64,000 bases of DNA from the NCBI RefSeq assembly GCF_025200715.1, contig NZ_CP104143.1:3692501-3756500 (forward strand), in the 5' to 3' direction. The first letter of the stretch is position 1, and each line of letters begins with the position of its first letter. This document shows, in pieces, positions 48,048 to 57,081 of the stretch. A program made the position numbers and the translations under genes. Under the pieces are notes generated by a model. That model had not been told where the DNA came from, made no database searches, and was given only the letters and a program-made list of their open reading frames with translations. The DNA comes from Rhizobium sullae (lineage in GTDB: Bacteria > Pseudomonadota > Alphaproteobacteria > Rhizobiales > Rhizobiaceae).

Positions 48048-48379
48048 GTCGCGATCACCCGTGTCTGGCTGGCGGCGATGATGGGCGGGCCGCCGGGGAT
48101 CTGTTCCGCTGAAAGGCAGAGGGCGGCGGCCGGATTGACCAGGACGGGGTGGCCGCTGGCAAGGACCCGCGTCGCGGCGGCGATCCAGCGCGTCGTGACG
48201 CAGGGTTGCGGCTTGCCGTTCGGCAGCGTGAAGACGCAGCCGGCCACGAGCCCCTGATCGCTCAAAACCGCCACCGGCATGCCTGAGACGGAGACGCGCG
48301 GCGATGCGGCAATGATGTTGAGGGTGCCGCCGTGCGGGCAGGTCGCGGTCGTCCCGGTGTGAAGGATGGTTCCGGGCAT
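48044..48379 (-). CDS. PAAR-like spike tip protein (Afp10 equivalent)
   Basis: 111 aa from the ATG at 48379, which overlaps the gpV stop (TGATG); longer upstream frames are ruled out by that junction. It has short repeats with glycine and cysteine/histidine residues (TTATCPHGGTLNII, then GCVFTLPNGKPQPC) that suit a small metal-stabilised cone. Such proteins sharpen the spike and can carry cargo domains; no extension is present here. Confidence 0.75.
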   Translation of the reverse strand: MPGTILHTGTTATCPHGGTLNIIAASPRVSVSGMPVAVLSDQGLVAGCVFTLPNGKPQPCVTTRWIAAATRVLASGHPVLVNPAAALCLSAEQIPGGPPIIAASQTRVIAT

Positions 48380-48894
48380 CACGTCACCACCAGCGCGCCG
48401 TTGTTGATGATGACCGAGGGCCCCGACATCTGGATGGAGGCGCCTTGCCCGTTCATGAGCGTGATGCCGGCCGCGCCGATCATGACCATGGCTCCGGTGA
48501 CGGTCTTGATGAAGACCTGCTGGGCCGGGTTGTCCGAAAGGGTGATTGAGGTGCCTGTGGTCGTCTGCATGTGGACGTTGGGCGTCGCCGGCGTCGCTCC
48601 CGCCATGGCAAGCACGGGAAACCCCATCGGATCCGGATAGAAGCCGCCCGACCAGATCGGGTAGTCCGGGTCTCCGGCTTCGAACTCGACCCAGACCGCA
48701 GCCCCGATCTGCGGCAGCGCCACCAGCCCGGCCATGCCCTTGGCCGCGAACGGAAAGCACGGAAAAGCCCATGTCGACGGGAACAGCCCATAATGGTCGC
48801 CGAGCTGAACCTGGATCCGGCCCTGGTTTTGCGGGTCGAGGTTGTTGAGGACCATGGCACGATATTTGCCGTAGTAACGCGGACCGTTGCTCAT
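48379..48894 (-). CDS. gpV/VgrG-type spike protein (OB-fold and needle)
   Basis: 171 aa from the ATG at 48894, which overlaps the hub stop by ATGA. The first part matches phage baseplate assembly protein V: MVLNNLDPQNQGRIQVQLGD, then IGAAVWVEFEAGDPDYPIW, then SGGFYP. The C-terminal third has the repeated, hydrophobic pattern of a trimeric beta-prism (TLMNGQGASIQMSGPS). Together with the preceding hub gene it equals Afp8/VgrG, here split into two polypeptides. Confidence 0.85.
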   Translation of the reverse strand: MSNGPRYYGKYRAMVLNNLDPQNQGRIQVQLGDHYGLFPSTWAFPCFPFAAKGMAGLVALPQIGAAVWVEFEAGDPDYPIWSGGFYPDPMGFPVLAMAGATPATPNVHMQTTTGTSITLSDNPAQQVFIKTVTGAMVMIGAAGITLMNGQGASIQMSGPSVIINNGALVVT

Positions 48895-50009
48895 GCGGGA
48901 ACCCTCGATGTCTGCGAGACGAGTCCGTCTCTGGCTAATTGGAAGGTCTGCCGCCAGGATCCGCGGCCCAGGGCATGGCTCACAGAGCGGACGAACCAGA
49001 GACCGTCGTGGGCAAGACTTGCGCCACGCACGAAGATCAGCGAGCGCGCGTCGATCGGCCGCCCGTAGCGCACCAGGTCGACCGAGCCCGAAGCGGTGAC
49101 CGGGTCCGCCCCGCCGCGGCCTGCAAGCAACGCGCCTGCGACCTCCACGGCGTTCAACCGTTCCGTTTCGAGCAACGTAGTCTTCGTCGGCACGACCGGC
49201 CGAGCCGCCAGCGGCGGCTTTAGGATGCCGACGTCCGGAACCGGCACGGGAATGGAGATATTGGCGACCTTGACGAAGGCATAGGGCAGAACCGCCAGGT
49301 TGCCATCGACGGTGAAGGTCGCGCTTTCCGTCTGTGCGGCCTGGTCGAAGTCGATCGTCAGCGTCGGCTGGGGAGCGCCGACGCGCGCCTGCGGTCCCCA
49401 ATAGGCCGTGTTCATGCCGGGTGCGGGCCCGGGCGTAACGTAGAACTCGTAACCGGCGTCCTTGGCAAGCTTGTCGGCATATTCGAAGTCCGACCCCTGC
49501 TGCTGGGCATATTTCTCCGTCGGCGACGCGGCGAAGGAGAACGGTGACGGAATGGTGAGCGGAACGACGCCAAAGGCTGCGTATTTGGCCATCATCAGAG
49601 CCACGCGGGCGAAGGGCGGCATGGCCGGATAGGGCATTCCGGTTAGATCGACCATGTCCATGTAGCCGGATATGTCCTCGCCGGTCACGACGAGCTTGTA
49701 CTCGCCGGGATGGGTGGACGCTGTGACGTCGATGCGCTTGATCGGGCCGTCTGCGAGAACCTTTGGGAGGCCGTTCAAGGTCGCGACTAGGATCACCCGG
49801 ATCATCGGATCAAAGAAACCGGTCGGCAGGAGTTGCTGCGCAATGGGCGAGGTCTTGGAATAGGCGAAGGTAAGTTGGTAACCGGACCGCTGGCCCACGG
49901 CCTGGGTGGCGGTTGCGCTTTCGAGTGCGTCGACGACCGCGCGGGGGGCCGGCGCCACGGCGACCGGCCCCATCAGCAATGTCAGCGTGACCCCCTTAAG
50001 TGTCGCCAT
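48891..50009 (-). CDS. spike hub protein (gpD-like, N-terminal half of Afp8)
   Basis: 372 aa from the ATG at 50009, preceded by GGAGG about 10 nt upstream; the longer frame to 50063 would overlap the previous gene more. Features of phage late-control D/hub proteins: VVTGEDISGYMDMVDLTGM, EKYAQQQGSDFEYADKLAKD and AGYEFYVTPG. The hub seals the tube at the baseplate. gpV follows at once and completes the spike. Confidence 0.82.
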   Translation of the reverse strand: MATLKGVTLTLLMGPVAVAPAPRAVVDALESATATQAVGQRSGYQLTFAYSKTSPIAQQLLPTGFFDPMIRVILVATLNGLPKVLADGPIKRIDVTASTHPGEYKLVVTGEDISGYMDMVDLTGMPYPAMPPFARVALMMAKYAAFGVVPLTIPSPFSFAASPTEKYAQQQGSDFEYADKLAKDAGYEFYVTPGPAPGMNTAYWGPQARVGAPQPTLTIDFDQAAQTESATFTVDGNLAVLPYAFVKVANISIPVPVPDVGILKPPLAARPVVPTKTTLLETERLNAVEVAGALLAGRGGADPVTASGSVDLVRYGRPIDARSLIFVRGASLAHDGLWFVRSVSHALGRGSWRQTFQLARDGLVSQTSRVPA

Positions 50010-50316
50010 TGCTCGCGACCTCCAGAGGCAGCGGCAGAGGAACGGGACGGCCTTCCTCGCCAAGCAGGCTTGCGGGGTCTTCGAGACTCAGCGCATCGGC
50101 GATCCGCCAGAAGAGCTCGGGATCGCCGAACGCTTCGGCCGCCACGTCGTCGATGCGCTCCGAGCCGCTCAGGCGCTTGAGGCCGAAGGCCTTATAGCGC
50201 TCTGGAGCCGGGATGAGGCGGCGCGGCAGATAGGATTCCGCCTCGCCATCCGGCCGAAGCCGGACCTTCATGGGCAAGCCAAAATAACGGCTGTTGGCGG
50301 AAAATTCGGTCATCAC
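49996..50316 (-). CDS. LysM-like tail protein X homologue
   Basis: 106 aa. YLPRRLIPAPERYKAFGLKR, then SGSERIDDVAAEAFGDPELF and WRIADA follow the pattern of the small LysM-like baseplate proteins in eCIS and phage tails. It overlaps the preceding gene's stop by ATGA, with an alternative ATG one codon later. LysM-like folds in this position glue the hub to the tube. Confidence 0.75.
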   Translation of the reverse strand: MMTEFSANSRYFGLPMKVRLRPDGEAESYLPRRLIPAPERYKAFGLKRLSGSERIDDVAAEAFGDPELFWRIADALSLEDPASLLGEEGRPVPLPLPLEVASNGDT

Positions 50317-50969
50317 AGCGTTCCTGAAAGGCCGAGCGCCTGAACGGGCGTCTTACGGGCATCGGCCAATTTTTCCCGACGGGACTGGGCGGCGCGAAAG
50401 AGTTCCGCGCCCTTGGTGCCCCAGGCGAGATCCTCGGTGGAGAGCACACGCATCCCCAGGCTGACACGGGCGCGGATCGGGTTCAGCCGCGGGTCGAACG
50501 CCTCCTCAATTATGCTGAAATCGGTGATGCGCACCGGCAGGAGCCGGTTGCGTCCGAGCACCAGCAGGATCAGGGGCGAGGGCAGAGGCAGGATTTCCAG
50601 TGTGCCCGTACCGGCGAGGGCTTGGGCCTGCGCCGTGTCAGCCACCCGCGGCGCGATGAGGGTTTCCAGCGTCGCCAGATCGCTTGCGATGCCGTTTTCC
50701 ACCGCGTCCTTGTTGCCGAGCGGCTTCTCCAACCGGTCGGTTGCGTCGAACTCGACGTCGAGCTTCAGCGTCTCGACCGGCATCCCAGTGAGGCGTAGCC
50801 CTTCCAGGCGGTCGCCCATCTCGGTCTTTGCGCCGCGAGGCGCAAGCGCACGGGTGAGCGCGTCCGGATTGTACTGGAAGGAGACGACGCGCTCGACCTT
50901 CTTGCCTTCGCCGTCCATGACGACGAAGCCGCCCTTCAGCACCTGCGGCGCGCCTGGAAATGACGTCAT
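50313..50969 (-). CDS. contractile injection system tube-initiator protein (Afp7-like)
   Basis: 218 aa. The start (LKGGFVVMDGEGKKVERVVS, then FQYNPDALTRAL) matches the CIS tube protein N-terminal family (Afp7/PVC7, gp53-like). VETLKLDVEFDATDRLEKP is also conserved in this family. It is placed between the DUF4157 gene (64-bp gap, with AAAGGA before the ATG) and the LysM gene. It connects the inner tube to the baseplate hub. Confidence 0.82.
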   Translation of the reverse strand: MTSFPGAPQVLKGGFVVMDGEGKKVERVVSFQYNPDALTRALAPRGAKTEMGDRLEGLRLTGMPVETLKLDVEFDATDRLEKPLGNKDAVENGIASDLATLETLIAPRVADTAQAQALAGTGTLEILPLPSPLILLVLGRNRLLPVRITDFSIIEEAFDPRLNPIRARVSLGMRVLSTEDLAWGTKGAELFRAAQSRREKLADARKTPVQALGLSGTL

Positions 50970-51033
50970 CTCACCCGTCCTTTCGTTTCATGACCCAAAT
51001 GCTGCCCGGGAATGCTGGGCTTGCGCGCGGCGC

Positions 51034-54000
51034 TCATTTCTCCACCGCCTTGCCGCGCCCGGCCATGTCTTTCACGACCGACAGCGGATCGACCTCCGGA
51101 TCGACCTTGATCTGGTCGAGCGACGGCCAGGTGAATTTTCCGTCGCGCCCGTAGGCGATCGTTCCGAGCGAGAGCTTCACCGTCGGGCCGATCTGCGCTT
51201 CGACCGAGGCGACGTTGTAGGTCCAGGAGTAATCGACCGCCCGCCACAGCGCGTAGATCGTCGCGACAAGGTCGACCTTGGCCTTTGCCGTCAGCCGGCC
51301 TTCGGCATAGGCGGAGGCGGAAAAGTCGAAGCCGCCATCCTTGTAGGCAGCGTCGAACTTCACGCCGCCGTCGCCATCGATGCGAAGGCTGGGCTTGATG
51401 TCGATGCCGCCCTCGAGGCCAGCGGCGCCAGCGGCGACTTCCACACCGAGACGGGCGCCGAAGACGCCATAGACCTCGGCATAGGCCGGCACGGCAAAGC
51501 GGCCGGTCAGGTTGGCTTCGACCTTGGGGTCATCCTCCATGGGATAGAGCGAGCCGTTGAAGACGACAGCCTTCAACGTGATTGGGCCGACGCCGTAGCC
51601 GAGACCGAGCGATCCCTCGATCCGGCCGAAGGCGGTGACGCCCGGTACCGGGGTGGGGATGGGAAACTTGAAGCCAAGCCCCTTGATGATCGATATGTTG
51701 CCGCCGTCCTTCGGCCATTTGGGCGTCAACTCGATGTCGTTGACCTGGACTTCGCCGAGCACCTTGATCCGGGCTTCGGGCGTCACGTCGACGCCAAGCT
51801 TGGGCCGCAGGTCCTTGGTGACCTGGTAGGAGATCGCACCCCCGCCCCAGAAGCTTCCCTTCTCGTTGAAGTTCAGGTTCAACTGGCCGGTCGTCTTGCC
51901 CATGTTCACGTCGACGTCGGCGGCGCCAGAGAACTTGCCTTCTTCCCCGTCCTTCTTGGAATATTTGACGGTCATCTTGGAGTTGATGCTGCGCCAGACG
52001 ATGTCGGCGGAGCCGGTCAGCAGTATCTGGTCGCCGGCGTAGTCACCCTCGAGCGTGACCTGCTTGACGAGGCCCTTGATCGGGTCGGGCACCACGGCCT
52101 TGCCGTGATAGGAGAGCGGGCCGCCACTCCACTTGGCGTTGAGGGTGATCACGGTGTCGCGCACCTTCGTCGTGAGCCCGCCTCTGGCCCAGTAGCTCAT
52201 GCCCTGACCCTTGGATTCGAAGCCGGCGGCGACATCGATCGTTGCTCCGGGGATCGAGGAGGTGGAGGCCTTGAGCTCACCCGCCCAGCCCTTTTCCGAG
52301 TGGTAGGTGACCGTTCCGGACGCCTGGTCGATGCCGGGCAGCTTGCCTCCCGGCGTAAGCGTGCCATTCGCTTGAAACGCGCCCGCCTCGTACTTGACGG
52401 TGAAGTCGCCGGCGATGACCGGTTTTGTCCCCGGACCGGCCGTGAACTTCAGCGTTCCTGAAGGGACGAATGCCGGGGCGAGCGCCAGCGACAGGTCGCC
52501 TTCGGTGAACCGGAAATAGGCATTGTTCGGCTTGAGCTTGGCGGCCGGAATGGGTGCGACGAGCGCGAGGCTTTCCTTGCCCTCGCGCGTTGCCTCGTAC
52601 TTGATCAGGAACTTGTCGAGCACTGGCACGCTCGGGCTGATGGAGCCCTCGGCCTTCAACGTCCCGGCGTCGTCTATCGTCAGCGAGGTCAATTCGCCGG
52701 GCGAAAGATAGGGATAATAGAAGGCGATCTTCTTGTTCGACTTGGGGTCGAGCTTGAGACTGCGGGCCTCGCCCGCCGGGCTGGCGCCGGCCGCACCCGC
52801 CGCCGTGGTGTCCGGGGCATCTACCGGCGTCGGAGCGGCGGCTGGCGCGGGTGCGCCTGCGGGGCCAAGTTCGGCCGTCAGTTTCACCGCCGCTGATCCC
52901 GCGGCGCTCTTGGCTAGCGCGCGGCTGTCGAGTTCGCCTTCGACGTTGTCCGTCTTGCCCTTGGGGCCGAGCGGCGATCGCTTGTAGGTCACGAGCCTGA
53001 TCCCAGGCACCAGCCGCTTGGCCATGTCCCCGACCGGCGTATCTCCCTTGTCCTTGGCTTGCACCGTTTCGGCCATGCCGCCGGCACTGAGCGCCACCGG
53101 CTTCCCGTCGGCGGCCGCCTTCACCGCGTCGGAACCTTTGACCTTGCCCTCGCGCAGGAGTTTTTCGACAAGATAGGAACCGTCCGTGGTGCCTGTCCGA
53201 ACGGTCGCCTGCTTGAGCCGCAATTGCAGTTTCTTCACACCCGCACCCCGCATGGAGGGATCGCGGATCGCATCGACCAGCTTTACCAGTTCCTGATAGG
53301 TTTCCCGCCCCGATGCCTGGTTCTTGGTGCTGTCGAGCAGTTGCAGGTTGGATGGGATGGACGTTCCCCCCATCTGCTTTTCGACGATGTGGTCGACATC
53401 GCATTTGGCGGTCTTCAGGCCACCGGCCAGGCCGTCCACCACCTTCTTCACCGCCGGATCCGCATAGGCGGTCTTGAGTTCCTCGTCGGTCTTGGCCGCA
53501 TTGATGAAGGCGAGGGAAAGCGCCTGGGTGGTGTTGAAACCGAATTTGCCGAGCCAGATGGATTTGTAGTCTTCGCTTCCCTCCTTCCACGCGGCAACCC
53601 GGCCGCCGTCAAAAAGGGGCGTGAACACCAGGCCCGATCCGGCTGCCTTGGCATCGTGCGCCTTCTGCACCCAGTCGCCGAGGCCTTTTTCCTTGGGCAG
53701 CGTGAAGCTCGCCACTTCGACGATCAGTTCGTTGGTGCCGAGACCCGCGGGATCGTCGGCGACGGCTGTCATCCCCGCCGGGAGCTTCAGTGAGGGACCG
53801 GCGGTGGTCGAGGCGGCCGGCGCGGCTGCCGGCGGCGGGCCGCCGGCAGCGTTGCGCTGGAGCGCTGGTCCCGCCTCGCTGAGGCGGGGAATGGCCCGTC
53901 CTTCCGCAAAGGCTGTTGCCGCGGCGTTCGCCTCACCTTCCAGCCGGGCATCCTGGTTGGCGCCAAGCACGTTCAAGGGCGCCGTGCGCGGGCCCTGGCC

Positions 54001-54288
54001 CTGCTGGGCAACGTGCGCCAGTTCATGCGCAAGCAGGCCCCGGCCCTCCGGCGTTGCCGGCTGGTAGTGGCCGGCGCCAAAGGCGAGATCGTAGCCCTGG
54101 ACGAAGGCACGCGCATCGAGGCTGCGTGCGGCATCATGCGCCTGGGCGCCGTCGTGAATATGGACATCGGCAAATGAGCGGTTGAAGGCGGTCTCGAAGG
54201 GCGCGCGCGTATCGGCATCGAACGGCCGCCCGTGGGTCAGCGCCGGCGCAGGCCTTTGAAGCGGCAGGTGCGGTTCGAGCGACCTCAT
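51034..54288 (-). CDS. DUF4157 protein with HNH-like motif, candidate eCIS cargo
   Basis: 1084 aa. The eCIS-associated DUF4157 domain is at about residues 20-95: ETAFNRSFADVHIHDGAQAH, then LDARAFVQGYDLAFGAGHY, then LLAHELAHVAQQ with the HELAH metalloprotease-like motif. Near residues 290-330, KCDVDHIVEKQMGGTSIPSN and LQLLDSTKNQASG resemble an HNH nuclease (Asp-His, then Asn). The last 600 residues are beta-rich with repeated motifs. DUF4157 is known to mark putative eCIS toxins, so this is the best cargo candidate. It overlaps the previous 68-aa gene by ATGA. Confidence 0.72.
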   Translation of the reverse strand: MRSLEPHLPLQRPAPALTHGRPFDADTRAPFETAFNRSFADVHIHDGAQAHDAARSLDARAFVQGYDLAFGAGHYQPATPEGRGLLAHELAHVAQQGQGPRTAPLNVLGANQDARLEGEANAAATAFAEGRAIPRLSEAGPALQRNAAGGPPPAAAPAASTTAGPSLKLPAGMTAVADDPAGLGTNELIVEVASFTLPKEKGLGDWVQKAHDAKAAGSGLVFTPLFDGGRVAAWKEGSEDYKSIWLGKFGFNTTQALSLAFINAAKTDEELKTAYADPAVKKVVDGLAGGLKTAKCDVDHIVEKQMGGTSIPSNLQLLDSTKNQASGRETYQELVKLVDAIRDPSMRGAGVKKLQLRLKQATVRTGTTDGSYLVEKLLREGKVKGSDAVKAAADGKPVALSAGGMAETVQAKDKGDTPVGDMAKRLVPGIRLVTYKRSPLGPKGKTDNVEGELDSRALAKSAAGSAAVKLTAELGPAGAPAPAAAPTPVDAPDTTAAGAAGASPAGEARSLKLDPKSNKKIAFYYPYLSPGELTSLTIDDAGTLKAEGSISPSVPVLDKFLIKYEATREGKESLALVAPIPAAKLKPNNAYFRFTEGDLSLALAPAFVPSGTLKFTAGPGTKPVIAGDFTVKYEAGAFQANGTLTPGGKLPGIDQASGTVTYHSEKGWAGELKASTSSIPGATIDVAAGFESKGQGMSYWARGGLTTKVRDTVITLNAKWSGGPLSYHGKAVVPDPIKGLVKQVTLEGDYAGDQILLTGSADIVWRSINSKMTVKYSKKDGEEGKFSGAADVDVNMGKTTGQLNLNFNEKGSFWGGGAISYQVTKDLRPKLGVDVTPEARIKVLGEVQVNDIELTPKWPKDGGNISIIKGLGFKFPIPTPVPGVTAFGRIEGSLGLGYGVGPITLKAVVFNGSLYPMEDDPKVEANLTGRFAVPAYAEVYGVFGARLGVEVAAGAAGLEGGIDIKPSLRIDGDGGVKFDAAYKDGGFDFSASAYAEGRLTAKAKVDLVATIYALWRAVDYSWTYNVASVEAQIGPTVKLSLGTIAYGRDGKFTWPSLDQIKVDPEVDPLSVVKDMAGRGKAVEK

Positions 54289-54491
54289 GGCTTCGCCGCC
54301 TTCCGGGCGATTTCGTCCCTCAACCGTTGTGCGATCGCTTGCCCCACCTGTTCGACATATCCCTCGCGTAACGGCGCGCCATTGAGCGCGCGCGAGAGAG
54401 CGGCGGGAAGGTCCTGAGGCAGGCGGTCGGCAAGGCGGCGGGCGTCGAGGCCCGTCCCGTGCACCGTCAATCGCCCCAAGTGCACCTTCAT
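54285..54491 (-). CDS. small eCIS-associated protein
   Basis: 68 aa from the ATG at 54491, which overlaps the AAA gene stop by ATGA. It reads MKVHLGRLTVHGTGLDARR, then LPAALSRALNGAPLREGY and a helical, basic end. Longer frames upstream are shadows of the AAA gene. A small protein at this place occurs in related eCIS loci and may act as a chaperone or adaptor for the large gene downstream. Confidence 0.65.
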   Translation of the reverse strand: MKVHLGRLTVHGTGLDARRLADRLPQDLPAALSRALNGAPLREGYVEQVGQAIAQRLRDEIARKAAKP

Positions 54492-56365
54492 GATGCCCTC
54501 CAGTCGATCACCGGTGCCGGCTGGCCTTCCTTGCGCAGTTCCTCGGCAATCTCCGCCTCGATGTGCCATTCGGCAATCTCCCCGCCCGCCTCCGCAGCCT
54601 GGAAGGCAGCGCCGAGCGCGACGTTGCGGATCGATCCTCCCGACAGCGGCAATGCGGCGAGCGCACGGAAGTTGACGGAGCCAAGCGGCGCCCTGACCGG
54701 GAACGCCTGTTCCCAGAGCGCCAGGCGCTCGCCTTCCGAAGGCAACGGGAAATCCGCGATGAAGCGGAAGCGGCGCAGAAAGGCCGGGTCGATCGCGTGG
54801 CGGAGATTGGTCGTGACGACGGTGAAGCCGCGGAAGTCCTCGATTCGGCTGAGAAGGTCGCCCGTCTCGGCGTTGACGTGCCGGTCGGTCGCCGACGACA
54901 CCTGTCCGCGGATGCCCCAGATGGCGTCCCCTTCGTTCCAGACCATGACGGCACCGGTGCACTCGGCGAGGTCGAAGGCGGCGGCGACATTCTTAGCGGT
55001 TTCGCCGATATATTTCGAGATGACCTGCGACAGATCGATGGTGAGGAGCCGCAACCCGAGCGACGAGGCGAGAACCTCGGCCGCCAAGGTTTTTCCCGTG
55101 CCGGGCGGGCCTGCGAACAGTGCGGCAATACCGCGCCCCTTCTGGCCGCGGCCGAAGCCCCAGTCGTCGAAGACCTCTGCGGCGTGGCGCACATGGACCT
55201 CGATCCGACGGAGCGACTGGGTGAGTGCCGCTGGCAGAACCAGATCCTCCCAGCCGAAAACAGGTTCCTGCAGGCGGCAGCCCGGCAGGGGAACCGCCTG
55301 GTGGGCCCGGCCTGCGAGATGCCAAAGATGCGCCCGTGCGGCATCAGCGTCCAGGCCGTCCAATTCGACGTTGGCGAGAGCGGCGAGCGCATCGATCTCA
55401 GTGCGGTCAAGCCGAAACTGCGAAGCGAGGCGGCGAAAGAACGGTGACCCGAGGGCTGCAGCCCATGGGGCGAATGCCGTCCGCCACGGCGCGGCCGGAT
55501 CCTGACGCGCAATCCCGGGCGACAGAACCGCCGTCGCCCGGCTAAAGCAACCGGGCGAGATGGTGCCGACGATCACGACAGGCCCCCAGACCTGCTCGGC
55601 AAACGATGCCAGCGCGTCGTCACGACCCGCAGCGGTGGCAACAACAAGAGCTTTTCCATCAAGAGCGGCTTCGCGGCTCCACGTTCGGGCCAGCCGGGCG
55701 CGGGCCTCAGGGACCTCGGGGATATCGGCGGCGCCCAGCAGAAGCGGAAGCAAGCCAAGACCGGTCAATGCGTTGGCGACTTCGCGCGGGGCGATGTCGC
55801 CCGCGAGCATCAGCGGTGGAAGGCCACCCTGGCGGGCGGCCAACAAGGTTCTGAGGCGATGGGTCAGCGCGGTTTCCTCGATTGGACCGGCCATCGGGCG
55901 CAGCCGGGCGTCCAGCTCGGCGATCTCCGGCCGTAGGCCGCAAAGCCTGTCGACGATGGGTTCCGCTAGCGAAAGCCGCAATTCGGCCCGTCCAGGCCCC
56001 TGAACCTCCACGAGGCCGAAGCGCCGCAGCGGTGCGGCCGTCGCCAAGGTATCGAGGCGCAAATCCGGTATCAGGCGCCGGGCGAGCCAGAGGGGCAGGA
56101 GACCAGGGTCGAGCGCGGCGAGCGCGCGGCGCACCTCCTCCGACAATGACTGGGCATAGAGGAGGGCAACGAGCTCCGCTTCCGCTTCGCCAAGCGCGAA
56201 AGCCTCGGCAATGCGCGAAAGGCCCGGATGGCTGCCGGTATCAAGCCAGGCGCCAAACCTTGCCAGTTCAGGCGCGCCGGTTTCTCCGCGCGCTGACGCG
56301 AGTGACGCAAGCGTCCGGATTTCGACTTCACGTAGCAGAAACTCGGCGTCGGCGGCGAGCCTCAT
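54488..56365 (-). CDS. eCIS AAA ATPase (Afp15-like)
   Basis: 625 aa. A long N-terminal helical domain (about 1-370) precedes an AAA core: Walker A FAGPPGTGKTLAAEVLASS (about residue 417), arginine-rich region near FLRRFRFIADFPLPS, and sensor VTTNLRHAIDPAF. The Walker B site is AVMVWNEGDAIWG, with Asn where Asp is usual. In Afp/PVC particles this protein is needed for assembly. It overlaps the cap gene upstream and the 68-aa gene downstream by ATGA. Confidence 0.88.
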   Translation of the reverse strand: MRLAADAEFLLREVEIRTLASLASARGETGAPELARFGAWLDTGSHPGLSRIAEAFALGEAEAELVALLYAQSLSEEVRRALAALDPGLLPLWLARRLIPDLRLDTLATAAPLRRFGLVEVQGPGRAELRLSLAEPIVDRLCGLRPEIAELDARLRPMAGPIEETALTHRLRTLLAARQGGLPPLMLAGDIAPREVANALTGLGLLPLLLGAADIPEVPEARARLARTWSREAALDGKALVVATAAGRDDALASFAEQVWGPVVIVGTISPGCFSRATAVLSPGIARQDPAAPWRTAFAPWAAALGSPFFRRLASQFRLDRTEIDALAALANVELDGLDADAARAHLWHLAGRAHQAVPLPGCRLQEPVFGWEDLVLPAALTQSLRRIEVHVRHAAEVFDDWGFGRGQKGRGIAALFAGPPGTGKTLAAEVLASSLGLRLLTIDLSQVISKYIGETAKNVAAAFDLAECTGAVMVWNEGDAIWGIRGQVSSATDRHVNAETGDLLSRIEDFRGFTVVTTNLRHAIDPAFLRRFRFIADFPLPSEGERLALWEQAFPVRAPLGSVNFRALAALPLSGGSIRNVALGAAFQAAEAGGEIAEWHIEAEIAEELRKEGQPAPVIDWRAS

Positions 56366-57081
56366 GATGTCACCTCCAGCAGATCATCGTCGACCGGAGG
56401 ACTGGCGGGGTTCGCATTGGGACGAAGGCGCAGGCCGACGGCCTCGACGTCGGGCATCAGTTGGAATTGCTGCGGTATGTCGAGGAAGAGAGACGTGACC
56501 TGAAACAGCGCGGTGGGACGCAAGGGTGCCTGTAGCGCCGACCAGAGTTTGGTCGAACGGTCGAGGTCGTAGGGTTCCTGTGAGATGGTGATCTGTTCGG
56601 GTTGGCTGGCGGGGTCGTGCAGCGGTTCCGCCGTCAGCGTCTCCAGAAGCTTCGTCGGATTGGCCGGAACGGCGATGGCGCCGAGGATCGCCTGGATCAT
56701 CGGCCGGGGAATGATCCCGTTGCGCCGAAAGGCCGTGAGGCCGAGGCTGAAGAGCACCTCGCGCTCCAGGTCGGCGCCGGTCGCAAACAGGAGGTAGTAG
56801 AGATCGAGGACCAGCGGCGGCGCATCGGTCCTTTGCCCGAGCGAATTGACGGTGGGCTCGTGCATGTTGCGCCAGGCCGGATTCTGAGCGGCGTGATGCA
56901 GGAACAGATAGAGCGCAGCCGCTTCGGGTTGGCCGCCTGCGCCGGACGTCGGTGCGGGTCTGGGTGGCGGCTCGAGCTTGACCGAGGGCGCCGGAAAATT
57001 GCCGTAGGCGGCCTTGAGCCGGGCATCGCAAAGTGCCTTGAGGACGAAGGTGGTTGCCGGGACGGCGAAATGGGCGGTCAT
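56362..57081 (-). CDS. DUF4255 tail cap protein (Pvc16/Afp16-like)
   Basis: 239 aa. PEAAALYLFLHHAAQNPAWR, then LDLYYLLFATGADLEREVLF and ISQEPYDLDRSTKLWSALQA fit the DUF4255/Pvc16 N-terminal family, which caps the tube and sheath at the distal end and sets particle length with the tape measure. It is proline-rich in the first 50 residues and the end is acidic. ATGA overlaps on both sides. Confidence 0.82.
   Translation of the reverse strand: MTAHFAVPATTFVLKALCDARLKAAYGNFPAPSVKLEPPPRPAPTSGAGGQPEAAALYLFLHHAAQNPAWRNMHEPTVNSLGQRTDAPPLVLDLYYLLFATGADLEREVLFSLGLTAFRRNGIIPRPMIQAILGAIAVPANPTKLLETLTAEPLHDPASQPEQITISQEPYDLDRSTKLWSALQAPLRPTALFQVTSLFLDIPQQFQLMPDVEAVGLRLRPNANPASPPVDDDLLEVTS

Noticed and set aside
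50413..52461. 682-codon plus-strand frame
   Set aside because: Runs antisense across two eCIS genes with recognisable domains and ATGA junctions.
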